NCBI RefSeq assembly: GCF_007954505.1
Contig: NZ_CP042412.1
Coordinates: forward strand, 3,162,001 to 3,226,000
Source: Microbacterium sp. CBA3102
GTDB lineage: Bacteria; Actinomycetota; Actinomycetes; Actinomycetales; Microbacteriaceae
Direction of reading: 5' to 3'
DNA length: 64,000 bases
A program made the position numbers and the translations under genes. The notes beneath the pieces are model-generated. The model saw only the letters and a program-made list of their open reading frames with translations. It ran no database searches and was not told where the DNA came from. Below are positions 63,734 through 64,000 of this stretch, one piece after another (the stretch's first letter is position 1; every line of letters starts with the position of its first letter).

Positions 63734-64000
63734 TCAAACCGGGCGTAGTGAGGCAGCCGCTCCCCGCCACGTCTCGATGGCAACTCGTGTTTCAGGCGCG
63801 ATGCACGATTCGCTAAACCAGGCTTCGAGATCCAAGTTCCCGTACATGTCGCGGAACGCGGATTCTGCGGTGTGGCCGAATCGGCCAAGGATTTGCTGTC
63901 GTTCTTCGACCTCAATAGATCGTTCGTGCAGCGCAGCCATCGCGTCCGCGTTCGTGAATGACTTGAGGTAGTCGGCGACGGCGGCATCGTCGGTGACGTC
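63734..64000 (-). CDS. Hypothetical protein, N-terminus outside window
   Basis: The last 88 codons of a minus-strand gene that continues beyond the window. Visible segments are ALHERSIEVEERQQILGRFG, GNLDLEAWFSESCIAP and RVAIETWRGAAASLRPV at the end. The frame is open to the last base. I do not recognise it. Confidence 0.55.
   Translation of the reverse strand, partial: DVTDDAAVADYLKSFTNADAMAALHERSIEVEERQQILGRFGHTAESAFRDMYGNLDLEAWFSESCIAPETRVAIETWRGAAASLRPV

Overview
The window is high-GC actinobacterial DNA. Gene content and order, frequent GTG/TTG starts, 4-bp ATGA/GTGA stop-start overlaps and many leaderless promoters (a TANNNT box 7-8 nt ahead of the start codon) point to the family Microbacteriaceae, most like Microbacterium. 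This placement is inferred from gene order and protein resemblance, not from a marker search.

From 1 to about 34.8 kb the DNA is conserved chromosome. It opens with the oxidative pentose-phosphate cluster (3' end of pgi, zwf, opcA, pgl). Next come a DMT transporter and peptide deformylase fired from back-to-back leaderless promoters, a lipoprotein, tRNA-Asn, an ABC ATPase, and the dusB-dgt-dnaG operon. A peroxidase/DsbA-like pair, uppS-recO, a TRIC-type channel and leuA follow; leuA sits behind a Leu-rich leader peptide and a hairpin that look like an attenuator. An ECF sigma / anti-sigma-like / I36-like secreted protein operon comes next, then HIT-phoH-ybeY-corC-era and hrcA-dnaJ-rsmE behind a CIRCE operator, an esterase, hemW, two DUF1990 genes and lepA. 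From 35 to 44 kb lies a transport/sugar block: a peptide ABC transporter (two permeases, a two-domain ATPase, a lipoprotein receptor), a hydrolase, an MFS carrier and a GH1 beta-glucosidase. Core genes return with rpsT, holA and comEC.

At about 47.39 kb comEC is cut off in mid-frame, exactly at codons for its conserved VSGANC motif, and an accessory element starts. The element continues to the end of the window; its other end and the 5' half of comEC are not seen. It carries a PHP-SMC (TrlF-like) ATPase next to the left junction, a large serine recombinase, a DNA-binding-like protein, an excisionase-like protein, a small coupled protein, a P4/D5-type helicase, an oriT-like inverted repeat array and a MOBV relaxase. 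This set reads as an integrative mobilizable element. Past the relaxase lie three 17-bp palindromes spaced 71 and 74 bp apart, a NucS/DUF91-like nuclease, a GCTAC/GTAGC-rich AT-richer stretch, several unknown small genes, a GIY-YIG protein, a scar joining the head of an Lrp/AsnC regulator to the tail of an F420-type reductase, and a cassette-like run of single genes on the minus strand separated by copies of an about 20-bp repeat.

The points most worth follow-up are the comEC integration site, the defence candidates inside the element, the leuA attenuator, the phased palindromes, the oriT candidate and the cassette-like repeats.
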